NCBI GenBank assembly: GCA_021234155.1
Contig: JAJEKV010000061.1
Span: 3,065,950-3,129,949 of the forward strand
Length of the DNA: 64,000 bases
Direction of reading: 5' to 3'
From: Isoetes taiwanensis
Lineage: Eukaryota > Streptophyta > Lycopodiopsida > Isoetales > Isoetaceae
Part shown: piece after piece, positions 1-12,425 of the stretch
How positions within the stretch are numbered: position 1 is the stretch's first letter
Layout: the number at the start of each line of letters is the position of its first letter
The notes under the pieces: model-generated
Database searches by the model: none
What the model saw: the letters and a program-made list of their open reading frames with translations, nothing else
Told to the model about the DNA's origin: nothing
Program-made: the position numbers and the translations under genes

Positions 1-4
1 ATTG

Positions 5-19
5 TCTACTATCTTAAAA
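5..19 (+). other. Putative Helitron 5' terminus
   Basis: The string TCTACTATCTTAAAA fits the 5' start known for plant Helitrons (TC followed by a T/A-rich stretch). It lies about 400 bases upstream of the first RepHel codon, a normal leader length. The preceding base is G, whereas Helitrons usually insert between A and T, so the true end could be mutated or lie outside the window. Confidence 0.45.
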
Positions 20-3000
20 CTGCAATGTGATCACAGGAACAATCTAATTTCTCACAATATTGAAACGGTGAACAATCAACTCAACAAACTGATATAGAGG
101 TCAGACTCTATACTTCACTTCAATAGCGTCCAAAAGGTACTTCAATTTCTATTTATTGTGCTTCTTTAGCAATCTCTTTACTTCGTCTCACTAATTAAGT
201 AGTTTCTCTAATTTAGCTTCGTTTCATTTCAATTACTGCATAATATATTTAGTTTAGCTTAAGATCTTGAAGCAAGAATCCATTAGCATTTCACAAATCT
301 TATATCGTCTTTAATAGTTCATATCCACTTTCCCATATTATCATTCTTATAACACTCACCAGTCTGTTGTCTTCCAGAGCTCCTCCAAAACCATCACTAC
401 AAAAGACACAAAGCTACCTTAATGCAAAGCCAACGAGAGACTGATGGAACTCCAGCTAGCCCTAAGAGAATATGCCTCGACCAATTTGCACCATCATCCT
501 CGCGATCGCCACCCATACGCTACAGTATAGTCGAACCTCAAGCTACTACCCAAGCACCCTTACCAAGACCATCAGCAAACGAACCACAAATTTCCCATCA
601 CGCCACAATCTCTTGCAGAGAGGCAAGACGAAATGCTCAAAACCCACTAAGTATTCGCACTACACAACTCCTTCCACCAGTTGACAGGCAAGCACCTATT
701 GCCAACAACACGGCAAACCCAATTACACCAACACTCATTGACCAATTCGCTCCATCATCCTTCCAACAATAAGCACGTGTAGAAATTCATCACAATGACC
801 AGCAACAAGCACACAACAACTCTTGCAGACACGCAAGACGAGATGCTCGAAACCCATCAAATATGCGCAGACTGCAACACACTCCATCGCCCACAAGACA
901 AGCAATTGACTCCAACGCAATACCACATACAGAGCAGACAAATACACCATCGACCAATATCTCAAACCCACGGACAGAATCGAACGTCATCTTTTCGCAA
1001 AATAGCATGGACCACAAACATTCCCCATCTACACGACCTTGGCACCATGCAGAACACATGCTCTCATTGTGATGCTCTTCTATTATGGCCAATGGAACAA
1101 TCATCCAAATCTTGCTACAATGGTAAAATCAGCCTCCCACTAATGCCATCACCACCACCTCTGCTAATGCAACTGTACACATCTGAAGGCCCAAGAACTA
1201 CAGACTTTCGCCAAAACATCAGAAAGTACAACAACGCCTTGGCTTTTGGATCTCTTGCGATCAGAATAGATCGCCAAATCGCCAACACACCAGGGCGGCC
1301 ATACACATTGAGAGTCAATGGTAGAATGTCACATCTCATGGGCCCACTACAACCGCAACCCAACAGCCAACCAATGTATGCCCAAATATATATCTTAGAC
1401 AATGACGAACAACAACTAGATATTAGACAGGATTATGTACATGACCTCCCAGAGACACACTTCCGAGAGCTCCAAGACATAATCAGCCACAACAACCCAT
1501 TTGCACGCTATACATACTGCAACAGAATCCCATTCGCACAAACCCAGCTATAGATATCGACCGCCGCATCCTATCTCCAACTAGCCCAGATGCAAGAAAT
1601 AGACAATACAATGCACCCACATCCAATGAGATCGCACTACTCATGCCAAACGAACCAGACCCAGTAGAGGGCTATCAAAACATCATTCTACACTCGAGGA
1701 ATGGCACACTCCAATCGATAAATGAATGCCATGCATCGTATGACCCATTACACTTCGTCCTAATATTTCCATACCGAAATGGATGGTTGGCATAACAAAG
1801 ATTCCACGACAAACCTCAACAAAACCGCAGTAAAAAAGAAATGTCGGTAGCTTCAATTTTATAGCTACCACATACACTTGCGTCCAAACCATATTTCTCC
1901 TATCCATTATCTTTGGGCTAACTATTCCAAGAATACATATGCACTGCCTTTGCAAAAATAGAGCAAGCGCGTCTCAACTACGTCAGAATGAATCAGCAAA
2001 TCTTTCGAACAGAAATACGCCAGGGCATACAGGATGCAATTGGCCAACCGGCAACAACAGCATCAGGAATAGGAAGACGCGTCATTCTACCGTCAAGTCA
2101 TATCGGTTCGCCTAGAAATACAAACCAACTATACCACGATGCGATGGCCATTGTACGAGCATTAGGCAAACCAGATTACTTCATTACCATCACTGCTAAC
2201 CCAAACTGGCTAGAAATAACAAGAGAACTACTCCAAAGACAAACCGCATCCGATAGACCAGACCTGATAGCACGCGTGTTCCAAATGAAACTCAAGCAAC
2301 TGTTGGACTTATTAATAAAAAAAGAAATCCTGGGCAAAATAATAGGCAAAGTCTATGTCATAGAGTTTCAAAAACGAGGCCTTCCACATGCCCACCTATT
2401 ACTCATTGTCTGCCACAATGACAAACCACAAATTGCTGCAGATTATGACAAAGTCGTATCAGCAGAAATCCCAGACCCAGAAACAAACCCGGAGCTATAC
2501 AACATCGTCACAACCAGTATGATACACGGACCATGCGGAGCCCTCAATCCATTATTGCCGTGCATGAAAGACGGAAGGTGTACAAAGCATTACCCGAAGG
2601 ATTTCCAAAATGAGACTACTATACACCAAGGCCAGGTCAAATATAGACGTCGCGACAATGGACGACACATTATACGCAACGGACATCGTATTGACAATAG
2701 ATGGGTCGTACCGCACAATACATGGCTATCAACGTACTTCAATTGCCACATCAATGTCGAAATATGTGCCCATATCAGGTCCATCAAGTACCTATACAAA
2801 TACATATACAAAGGCCCAGACATGATCTCAGCAACATTAGAATACCAAAATCTCCCAATAAATAGAACTCCCTCCGGCACAAACCAAGATGAAATCGCAC
2901 ACTACTTGAATGCCAGATACTTCTCCACAATAGAAGCTTCATGGAGACTGCTAGCCTATGATTTACAAGAACAGGAACCACATGTTGTGAGGCTTGCCAT

Positions 3001-4481
3001 ACATCTACCTAACCAAAATGTATTACACTTTAGAGATACCGATGACCTCAACAACACATTCGAACGAGGCACACACACAACACTGACAAGATACTTTGAA
3101 AAAAATGCAGAGGCTCCGAACACACGTCACCTTCTATATCAAGATTTCCCCTCATCTTACACCTGGCAAAAAGCCAGCAAAACCTGGACATAAAGAGAGA
3201 ACAACCAACGCATGCCAACGATTGGACGCATGTACTTCGCCAATCCAAATGAAGGAGAGAGATTCTACTTACGCCTCCTCCTCGCTAACATTCCAGGCGC
3301 TACAAGCTTCGAACACCTACGCACAGTACACAATACAATCAACATTCAAAGACGCATGCAATGCATTACTCTTACTAAATGATGATACAGACATATTGCA
3401 ATCCCTTCAAGAAGCTTCCACATGGCAAATGCCACCTAAACTTCGCCAATTATTTGCCGCTATACTCATTCTCAATCACCCAACTAATCCGATAGAACTT
3501 TGGAACACATTCGAACACCACCTTACAGAAGACTATCAACGACAACACAACATCACATCAGCAAATGCATCCAACCAAACCACACCTTACGCAAGACAAT
3601 GCGCACTACACGACGTAGAGCAGCACATGCAAGCAGCAGGTCAAACATTGGAGAGCTTTGGATTCACAAACATAAACGCACAGCCAACAACAAACACACT
3701 CATCCTAGAAGAGATCTACCAACCCACTCCACAGAACGTCAAAACATCAGTAGACCTCCTGAACACTGAGCAACGACTAGCATTCACTGAAATCATCTCA
3801 GACATGCAACAAAGAACAACCCGTCAACACTTCGTCTACGGAGCAGGAGGAACAGGCAAAACATACCTCTACAACACACTACTCGACCATGTACGAAACT
3901 AAGGACAAATTGCTCTAGCAGTAGCATCATCAGGAATAGCATCTGTCCTATTAAAAGGAGGAAGAACAGCACACTCCCGATTCAAGATACCATTGGAAAT
4001 CCACGAGGATTCAACATGCAACATACCGAAACAATCAGAACTAGCCACACTCTTACGATCTACCCGCCTCATTGTATGGGACGAGGCTCCAATGGCACAC
4101 AAGCATGCATTTCAAGCGCTTGATAGAACACTGCGAGACATCATAGAAAGAAACGTACTATTTGGAGGAATAACAGTAGTTCTTGGAGGAGACTTCAAAC
4201 AACTATTACCAGTTGTCCCGCACGGAACTAGACCAGCCATAGTAGATGCAGCCATAAACAAGTCATACATCTAGAACCATATCAAAATCCATTACTTGAA
4301 GCTCAACATGCGAGCCCATCAAACAGAACAAACCCAACCAAATGAACAAATCAACAGCTTTCCAAACTGGTTACAAAGGATTGGCGAGGGCCAAGAACAA
4401 ACATACCCAGAAAGAGGAGAAAACATCATCAAGTTGCCAAGCAATGTCTGCATACCAACACAAAACCTCAGTGACCTCATT

Positions 4482-6899
4482 CTTGTTATACAGTATAGCA
4501 AATTTTGTACTTGTATACCCCACAAACGAGGAACTTTACGTACGGTGTAGATTAAGGAATAAGGGGTGAATATACCTATCCAACAGCTCTCGTTGCCCGG
4601 AGTCACCCCTCGTGTGAATATGCACCCAAACCAAAGGGGGTTTTAGGGGGATTTTAATCTAAAAGTGTTGGATGTAATGGTTTATGTGAATTAATGTTAA
4701 TGATAGTTATGTGGGTTGTTTAAAAAAAAAAAAAATTGGGCCCTTCGGGCCCTAACAAAAACAAATTAATTACTAAGAAGCTTGGATATTGTAGTTGAAC
4801 ACATGTAGTGAATGTAGGGTATAACGAATGTAATGTGGAATGTGGGATTAATCATTTATTAACATTGGAAAATACTTAGTTCATAAACCAGTCCACAAGT
4901 TTATGCTCTTCCCATAAGAGGTCCACGTGCTACTTTTGGCCAGAAGATGCAAAGCATGTGGAGATGTGTTGGTGTATGTATTGCAACGATTTATATGGTA
5001 GTTGCCAATAAGGAATGTATGAGTCCATGCATGCCCCTTCAAAAGTAAACTATAACAAGAGTTAAAGATAATAATTCTAAATAAGTGAAAAGATGATTCT
5101 TACAAGGAAGAAATGCCCAAATGAGATTTAACCAAATGCTTCACCATCTGTTTACTATGATTGAGATCTCACCAAATGCTTCACCATCTCGTTACTAATA
5201 AATACAACTAATGTTTTGACCATATTGAATGTCTTAATCGCTAAGTTGAGAGAGTCATCTTCTTATAAATGATTTGTTTTACAATAAAAGCAAATAACAT
5301 AACACTTTTTTTGTTGGAGAAGATATATCTTTGCCAAGATCATTGCAAAGCATACGAGATGATGTTACTTTATGAAACTCTCTCGATCCATATCCCGCTT
5401 TGTAATATGGACTGTGGCAATGTGGAATATTGCCTAATCTGAGAAAAAAGCAAGAACCGTGGAAGTTGTTACAGATGATTATTCTTATTTGCGTAACTCA
5501 CAATAAAATCAGGTATCCATCCATATCCTATGGCAATATTAGCTAATCTAAGGAACGAGCAACGGAATCTGCTTGTTTACATATTTAATGTAGGAAGAGC
5601 TAAAAGAAATATAATGCACCCGGTTATGATTCATGGCCAAATTTGCTTTGCTTTAAAAGACCCTAGATCATGTTAACGTATACAAAAAACCAAGCACTTA
5701 TTTTAAGCAAGCAAACACAAGAACAATATATTTACCAGAATATGGCCATCGGTTTCTACTTTTACAAATTGCCCGTGATACAAAACCTGTTTTCTTGCTT
5801 TTATCGACCTTTGCTCATCTGGCTGCGGAACCTCTAGCCGGATCCGGATGTAGACAAAATGGCAATCGCTCGGATCACACAAGAGCAAAGGCAAAATGGA
5901 AATCAAACACGAAGTTGACTATAACGTGAGGTAACGCCTGGCGGCAAATCCCGGACCTCCATACCGCATCCGAAAGTATGATTCATGGCTAAATTTGCTT
6001 GCTTTAAAAACCCCCTCGATCCCGTTAACGGTACAAAAACCAAGCACTTATTTTAAGCAAGCAAACATAAGAAGAATAGATTTACCAGAATATGGCCATC
6101 GGTTTCTACTTCTATCTTGCCGTCACGCATACAAAACCACGTTTCGCAACTATATATTCAATTGCTTTATCGACCTTTGCTCACTGCTGCGGAACCTCTA
6201 GCTGGATCCAGATGTAGACAAAATGGCATTGTTCTGGATCACACAAGAGCAGTGCAAAATGCAAATCGAACACCAAGTTGACTATAACCTGAGATAACGC
6301 TGCTGGCAAATCCGGACTCCATGCTGCACTCCAAATCCGATACAAGTACCTCAATCATCCAATGCCATATCCATCTTTGTCTGATGCAAGATCCTCACTT
6401 TCGGCCCAGCCGCCAAATCGGACTTCAAATCCGGTACAGAGTCTTCGGCCATTATAGCATGAAAAAATCCAATCGATTTATCAGTTTGCTTCTGTATCTG
6501 AGTCCGCTTACAAGAAGCAGAAACCCTAAAATATTTTTACACTTGGGCTTGCATATCTAGCATAAACCAGAAGATCATGAGCAGGTGAATCGGCCAGCAA
6601 GCAGAATCGGCAGCAATTTGTGAAGATCTTGAAACCCTAGCAAAAGGGTTCGATGTTTGCATGCCTTTTCGGCCCCTTAAAAAAAATAATTAATACCAAA
6701 ATTAGACTATGTTCCACCCTATGCAAACGAGATGAATTTAATTACAACCGTACGATTCTGCCTCTTATAAAAAATCAATGGCCAAGAAACGATGCACTCT
6801 AGAAATACTATTTAGTACACATAGATGAATACAGCCACCAAATCATAGGAAAACCTTAGCAAAAAATGTATAAAAACGCAAAAAAAACCCCCTGTCATT
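4482..6899. mobile_element. 2.4-kb insertion inside the Helitron helicase, unclassified
   Basis: The helicase reading frame stops after SDLI at 4481 and resumes at 6900 with MLHIEATFPGIR. The five bases TCATT occur on both sides (4477-4481 and 6895-6899), as expected for a target site duplication. No terminal inverted repeats, LTRs or coding domains are visible. Inside are a 13-base A run followed by a GGGCCC-TTC-GGGCCC hairpin (4738-4752) and a 352-bp tandem duplication (5626 onward). Splice-type GT/AG ends are absent, so it is not an intron. It is probably a non-autonomous transposon or a retroposed segment; the superfamily cannot be assigned by eye. Confidence 0.7.
5626..6330. repeat. Tandem duplication, period 352 bp
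   Basis: Copy 1 (5626-5977) and copy 2 (5978 to about 6330) both begin ATGATTCATGGC and share long stretches, for example AAGCACTTATTTTAAGCAAG and TATGGCCATCGGTTTCTACT. They differ by scattered substitutions and small indels. The pair lies wholly within the 4482-6899 insertion, so the duplication is part of that element or arose after it inserted. Confidence 0.85.
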
Positions 6900-7610
6900 A
6901 TGCTACATATTGAAGCCACATTTCCAGGAATCAGAGAGAATGCAAGCGACCCCAAATTCTGGACAGACCGGGCCATACTCACTCCCCTAAATGAGCACGT
7001 CGATGAAGTCAACGCCATCATCACAAGCATATTTCCAGGAGAACCAAAGACATACCTTAGCGCTGACAGACTACCTGACCAAGAAAATCAGCAACTCTAT
7101 CCAACTGAGTTCCTCAACAACCAGGTACCAAGTGGCATGCCACCACATAAACTTATCCTGAAGATCGGAATGATTATCATGCTACTAAGAACAACTTCTA
7201 CCAAGCTAGGACTATACAACGAAACTAGACTAATCATAAAAAGGATGGGAGAAAGACTACTAGACACAGAAATAGTTACTGAAAAGAATATAGGAAAAAG
7301 AGTCTTCATACAAAGGATACCCCTCACTCCAGGCACTACACAACTACCATTCCAATTCGAAAGAACTCAGTCTCCCATACGCCCAGCATTTGCAATGACA
7401 ATAAACAAAGCACAAGGACAAACACTACGACAACTAGGACTTTACTTACCAAGGCCTGTCTTCGCCCATGGACAACTATATGTAGCACTTTCAAGAGCAC
7501 GGCGACAACAAGACATAAAAGTACTTATCATCGACCAGCAGGAACAATCAATGAATCAGCAGGGAATTGCAACATACACAACAAACGTAGTATATAGAGA
7601 GGCCCTATAA

Positions 7611-10332
7611 ACTGTGCCACCACTCATCACACGTAATACTACATTTCGACACAACAAAGTTTCAGGTAAGAAATGCAACACTGTTATATCTTCAGCCAAA
7701 ACATTCATTTACGGCAAGCATGCAACACCTAATTTCATACTGTCATTGACGAACTACCACATACTTCTGATTTTGCATATTTGCAGATCTGCCATAAACT
7801 TTAACAAACAGTCAATCATCTAAGCACTCCAGCAGCTTGCAAATACATCAGGTAAATCCCAAACATATTTCTTTCACTCTATTATTTTCTGTTCTTTTGT
7901 TCTGTCCAATATCTATGCATTTACCTCTATTAGTGCAGCTATGCATCTTACATGTGACCCCAATATTTTTCTCCCTTCTTTGCTCCTCAACCATCCTAAT
8001 TCACTCTTCTCCAAAACTAGGTTACATTCTGAAATTTAGTGATCCAACATTCGATTATGCACCGTTGCTCAAACTTCTAACACCAAGCATGACAAGGAAG
8101 CGACGTCAATCAACCAACATAATATGTGAGTACCAAAATTCACATAACGTATTTTGTAATCCGTGTCTTATTCCTCTCTTCAAATCCAAAGATAATATTC
8201 TTTCCATACACATACAGGTTTTATATGAAATTATGTACAGTCGGCAATCCACTATACAATTACCTTTGCAGGTTATATTCTAAACCAGCAACAATCGATG
8301 TCTCAAGTGTGACATATAAACACATTGGCCTCAGCTCCCAATATTTAATTTCCTTATTTGCCTATACTATGGACTTTGAAGAAGCAAACAGTAATTTCAT
8401 CATCTAAGCACTTCAGTATGTACAATCGGCAACAACCACCTGTTTGGACAGATCCATGTTCCATCCTCCAGGTATCTATCTGTCTTTTAGAAAATCATAT
8501 CCATTAACGATGCACTATACAATTAGCTTTGCAGGTTATATTCTAAACCAGCAACAGAGAGTCCAGCAAATAGACGGCCAACAACAAGTTACTGGCCATT
8601 AACATGGTACCTCTACACATGTTATCCTATAATGCTTCTTGCTAATATAAAGGATGCATCTACAATTTAAGATGCTAACAATCAAGTTTACATGCTCAAG
8701 GTTGGACCATACTGATTAGGTTTAGATACAACATGACCTTTCTCACACTGCTTTTAATCCATTTCTTATTTCTGCATTTCATATTCCAGAATGGAGCATT
8801 CATTAGACGCAACCACATATTAAAATGATCCTCCATACAGTAATATCTTGACTCCTCAACCTTTTGGTATTCATCTACAAAACTAGATTTGTTTAAGACA
8901 CAAGTTTGATGACCCACATTGGAATATTATTATGTATGCTTCCTTTTAGACGAACTGCAAAAAGGATCCGGGTTCATGTTGTACAGGTTTTGCAAGTAAT
9001 ATAGTTGGGATAAATGTATCCCCTCTATCAATGCAATTGTTAACATCTTTTTAAGTATAGATGTAATGCTTGGATCCAGTTTAACCTGTAGGAAAAATCT
9101 ATCTCCAGAGCTGCAGAACACTCAAATGGTTTCTTATTTACTTTGTAAACATTGCTTTCTTGCAGATCTTCCATGGCCCTAAACTAGAGCACATGCTATG
9201 GTTAAGACCTATATCCAGCAAGATGAAATCAGATCGTTGTTGGGTATATTGTTCAATGACTAAGAATCACACATATGGAATATATCAAGGTTTAATGCCA
9301 ATCTGTTCTCTTTTTTGCTCATTGAAAATGGTGATTCAAAAGCTTTAAACTTTGCATTCTCATACAGTCGAACCAGCTTGATTGCATTATTTTATTCAAT
9401 TATTTTGATGTTTATTTAGCTGGAGGTTGTACAAGTGTTTTGTTTTAAGCTGTCTATTTCATATTCTTGATGATGTTGCATATTATCCATGTAGTCTTGA
9501 CTGCGATTAAAACAAATGGGCATAGTATAGATGCTACTAGATTTTATTTAAAATGTCAGATGGTCAGCAGACTAGAGATCAAATGGTTACATTCATGCCA
9601 AAGTTGATGTCGAAGGTTTTTGAGGTCATCGTTGGACCATCCGGAGTTTAGCATGTCAACAACCACTTCACATTTCATGATGGAACTTATATTGGCTACA
9701 TACAATATTGGATAGATAGATAAATAAGTAGATGGTATTTTAATATCCTATTGTTTACACCATCGTCAGCATGGCATCAAAGACCCCTAGGAAAGCCCCT
9801 CCACCATTCCCCCCCTTTCAGTTCCTTGAAGGTCATCAATCTTCAAGTACTTATTAGCAAATTATTTTATATAGATCATCTTAGGGCACAAGTGGATTTA
9901 GGTCTTCATAAAGTAATCGGTTGGCCACCCAATACTAAATACTAAATACTGTAGTTTAGGCATTGAAGATGAATTATATAGTTCCTTTGTAACATTGCAC
10001 TTTTTGTTTGTTGCAATTAACCTTTAAAATAACAAACCTTATGTTTTATTTGTAAAATTCCTTCTTTGTACTCCACATATCCCACATTCATGTGTTTATA
10101 TATCCCACAAACAAAGAGGTTGCATTTGTCAAATTTCGGTATAGGGCTAAGCCTTATGAAGTAGCCATCACATATAGATCTTGACAACATTGTAGATCCA
10201 CAATTAATCAGAAGTTTGTCTATCTAAAGTTCCAATAGCAGAAAATTCAAGAAAGAGACCAAACAATTTTTTTTGAAACTTCAAGGACACATCTTGCTTT
10301 AAGAAAGCTTGCCTCTTCAAATTGTGAGTAAA
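7611..10332. other. Helitron 3' non-coding region
   Basis: This 2.7-kb stretch lies between the RepHel stop and the terminal hairpin. It has no long ORF and no recognised domain. Pyrimidine-rich tracts followed by CAG, and GTAA-type donors, occur several times (for example around 7663, 7786, 7849 and 8270), which would fit captured, spliced host-gene fragments. No coding exon could be identified. A 44-bp segment occurs twice (8250-8293 and 8513-8556). Confidence 0.5.
8250..8556. repeat. Direct repeat of 44 bp in the Helitron tail
   Basis: Bases 8250-8293 and 8513-8556 match with one visible mismatch. Both contain CTTTGCAGGTTATATTC, a polypyrimidine/CAG acceptor-like string. The spacing is 263 bp, suggesting a partial local duplication. 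Confidence 0.8.
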
Positions 10333-10360
10333 GCCCGGCAACGCCGGGCAGCATAACTAG
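10333..10360 (+). other. Helitron 3' terminal hairpin and CTAG end
   Basis: GCCCGGC (10333-10339), loop AAC and GCCGGGC (10343-10349) form a perfect 7-bp stem. Seven bases later the element ends in CTAG (10357-10360), followed by T. This matches the known Helitron arrangement of a short GC-rich hairpin just upstream of a CTRR terminus, with insertion next to a T. Confidence 0.9.
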
Positions 10361-10439
10361 TTAAAGTAAGATAGTTTTTAAAAAGAAATTACATGTTATT
10401 TAGCAAAGTACGGCCTATTCCCTTATCTAAACATGGGGA

Positions 10440-11729
10440 GCGGGGCGGAAAATTGATCATCGATGGCTAGGGTTTCTATCTAGGGCGGCGGCGGCAGCGG
10501 CCCGACCAGTGAAGGCCCACGAAACCTGAGAAGAGCTGGAAGAGCAGCTAAAATAGCTGTTGCAGGATCGATTCAAGTGGTGGAAATGGCAGAAAGGTGC
10601 CTCTGCCTCGTTGCTTTCAGGATCTGCTTGCAAAAGGGGAGGGTTCGTGGGGATATGGCCGCTATTCCTGGTTTCTTGCCCTCTTATAGCAGATCGTGAC
10701 ATGGTAGGGATTGCTCTCTTTTGTTGTTGAAGTGTGCTTGAAGGATGCTGCTCAAACTAGTAGCTAGCCACGATTTCTAGTCCCTTCGTGCTACTGCTAG
10801 GGTTTGTGATCTATATCCATGCATGTTTTTCAGTTCTGTACAGATTACCCTCTTCCTATTTCGTGGTTGCACTCACTGCAACCTAGAGGTTGCACTCACT
10901 GCAGCTATTTTCAGACTGAGCTGGTGCTGTATATCAGGACTTTTGTGTTGTTTGCAGGGATCTTGGTTACAGGCCATATGCACAGTCGGATGCTTGGGCT
11001 CTTGCGCTTCCAAAGCACATAGGCCTTGGAGCTACCTACTGTCAAACCATGCCCCATCCCAGCTAGGGGAAGATCAGGTTACATAAGTCGACATTGAATC
11101 GGTCAGATTGGTAAAGGAAAGAAATCAAACAAAGTATCTTAGGACGGGAGGCCAGGGTTCTTTACTGCTGCATAGAGCATTAGGGTGCTATGCTGGAGAG
11201 TGAGCAAGGGAAGCGACTAAACCACCCCTTTGGGGCAGGTCTGTGTGAAATCAAGAGGGAAGACAGAGCATCCTCTTATAGTAACGATGAAGGATATGTA
11301 ACAGACCAAGTTAACGCGCTGGGCTTACAGCTTCCTTCTGTTCCTCAATGGTTATAGCTCCCCACCTTAATGTGGATTCCTTTCTTCATTGATTTGCGAG
11401 AGACTACTCTGGCTTGAGTGACTGATCTTGGTTTCTAGACACCCAAGTTGAAGAGATGGTTGGAATGCTTCTTGCGATCAAGAGACACTCCAGTAGTATC
11501 TATCTTCTGGGAAGAAGCTGGGACTTGAAGAGTCCGCTGTAGTACCAGTTGTAGTAGAGAAGATGTAGAGGTGTCTTGATTTTAGTACTAAGTTAGGTAG
11601 CGTCTCACCTTTCCTCTCTCTTGGGTGTGATGCAAATATTTCCCATCTAGCCTATTGAGAGGCTTATAAATAAGGTTGTATACCATTTCTTATTAATAAA
11701 ATTTAAATATCTTGCCCAAAAAAAAAAAA
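10440..11729 (+). other. Possible retroposed transcript with AATAAA and poly(A)
   Basis: The segment starts with a GC-rich patch (10476-10505) unlike its AT-rich surroundings. It ends with AATAAA (11695-11700) followed by a 12-base A run at 11718-11729, as in a retrocopied mRNA or the 3' end of a LINE or SINE. No intact ORF remains. The upstream boundary and target duplication could not be fixed, so the 5' limit is approximate. Confidence 0.4.
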
Positions 11730-12130
11730 CTAGCAAAAAGGCACGCCAGAGGCTGTGGCCGAGCAAGATCAAGCTAGAAACTATCACAAGTGCCAAGCAA
11801 GGCACCCTAGTTTTTCTCATCTTGAGGTTAGAGTGAACGTGTATTGGTTACAACTTGCAGCCTAAAAATAACAAGATAAATTTGCACGTAAATAAATAGT
11901 TGAGCTATGAGTTTGAAATGTTTAATGTTTGTAGTAGTTTATTTAGATGGGATGATAGGGAAAACATGACATATTGGTGGTACTAGTAAATATAAAGTTC
12001 TTTTAAAAAATAATCAAGGGAGTGAGAAAGTGAGAAAGTTGGTAGGTCTTAACCAATGATACTACATGGTGGAACACATATCAAACGATATGGGCTTAAT
12101 GTATGTTTCTTCAAATCCAGTAGGTGGAAT

Positions 12131-12425
12131 TTTCTTGAGTTAGCTTCTTTACTGGACAACTGGGCATGGACTTATCAACTGGGCATGGACTTATCAGGCT
12201 TGCACATGAAGAGCCATGTTGCATTGATCTGATCTGAGGTTTTTATGCTCTGTTTTATGTAGAGGGACAGTGGTGTGCTCTGCAAATTTTCTTGAGTTAG
12301 CTTAATCACTGGACAACCAGGCATGGCATTATCAGGCTTGTACATGAAGAGCACTGCTGCATAGATTTGGTCTGATGTTTTTGCTCTGTTTTATGTAGAG
12401 GGGCATTGGTGTGCTCTACAAATTT
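12131..12425. repeat. Tandem duplication of about 157 and 138 bp
   Basis: Copy 1 (about 12131-12287) and copy 2 (about 12288-12425) both run from TTTCTTGAGTTAGCTT through CATGAAGAG and GCTCTGTTTTATGTAGAG to GGTGTGCTCT. Copy 1 has an extra internal duplication of CTGGGCATGGACTTATCA (about 12160-12197). Confidence 0.85.

Larger units (their letters stand above)
422..7610 (+). pseudogene. Helitron RepHel (HUH rolling-circle replicase plus PIF1-like helicase), disrupted
   Basis: RepHel nicks and rejoins transposon ends and unwinds DNA during rolling-circle transposition. The N-terminal part (422-1553) contains a repeated SCR-x-ARR-type motif and a zinc-binding-like CSHC segment, then the FRQNIRKYN and GRPYTLRVNG region typical of the family. 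The Rep domain (1988-3193) shows FITITANPNW, the HUH motif in GLPHAHLLL, and the paired tyrosines in KYLYKYIYKG. The helicase has Walker A GAGGTGKT (about 3840-3865), Walker B WDEAP (about 4077-4092), GGDFKQLLPV, and the C-terminal AMTINKAQGQT and YVALSRAR motifs (7393-7500). Damage includes a TAA at 770-772, frameshifts near 1050, between 1553 and 1988 and near 3100-3190, a TAA at 3900-3902, a TAG at 4272-4274 replacing a likely Trp, and a 2418-bp insertion at 4482-6899 that happens to keep frame. The stop is TAA at 7608. Confidence 0.88.
5..10360 (+). mobile_element. Helitron rolling-circle transposon, autonomous type but decayed
   Basis: The element is defined by a RepHel coding region (422-7610) and a typical Helitron 3' terminus at 10333-10360: a GC-rich hairpin, a short spacer and a terminal CTAG followed by T. 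The proposed 5' end at base 5 (TCTACTATCTTAAAA) resembles the TC-starting 5' consensus of plant Helitrons, but the base before it is G rather than the usual A, and only four bases of flank are visible. About 10.36 kb long, it includes a 2.4-kb secondary insertion (4482-6899). Helitrons lack terminal inverted repeats and target duplications, and none are seen. The gene is broken, so this copy is probably immobile by itself, although its termini could still be used in trans. Confidence 0.78.

Noticed and set aside
4738-4752. GGGCCC hairpin followed by CTAA as a second Helitron end
   Set aside because: The CTAA overlaps the stem end instead of following by about ten bases, and no matching 5' end or RepHel is nearby.
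10457-10702. GC-rich 81-residue ORF on the minus strand
   Set aside because: Low-complexity Ala/Ser composition from GCC repeats, with no domain, promoter or continuation. It is likely a by-product of the GC-rich patch.
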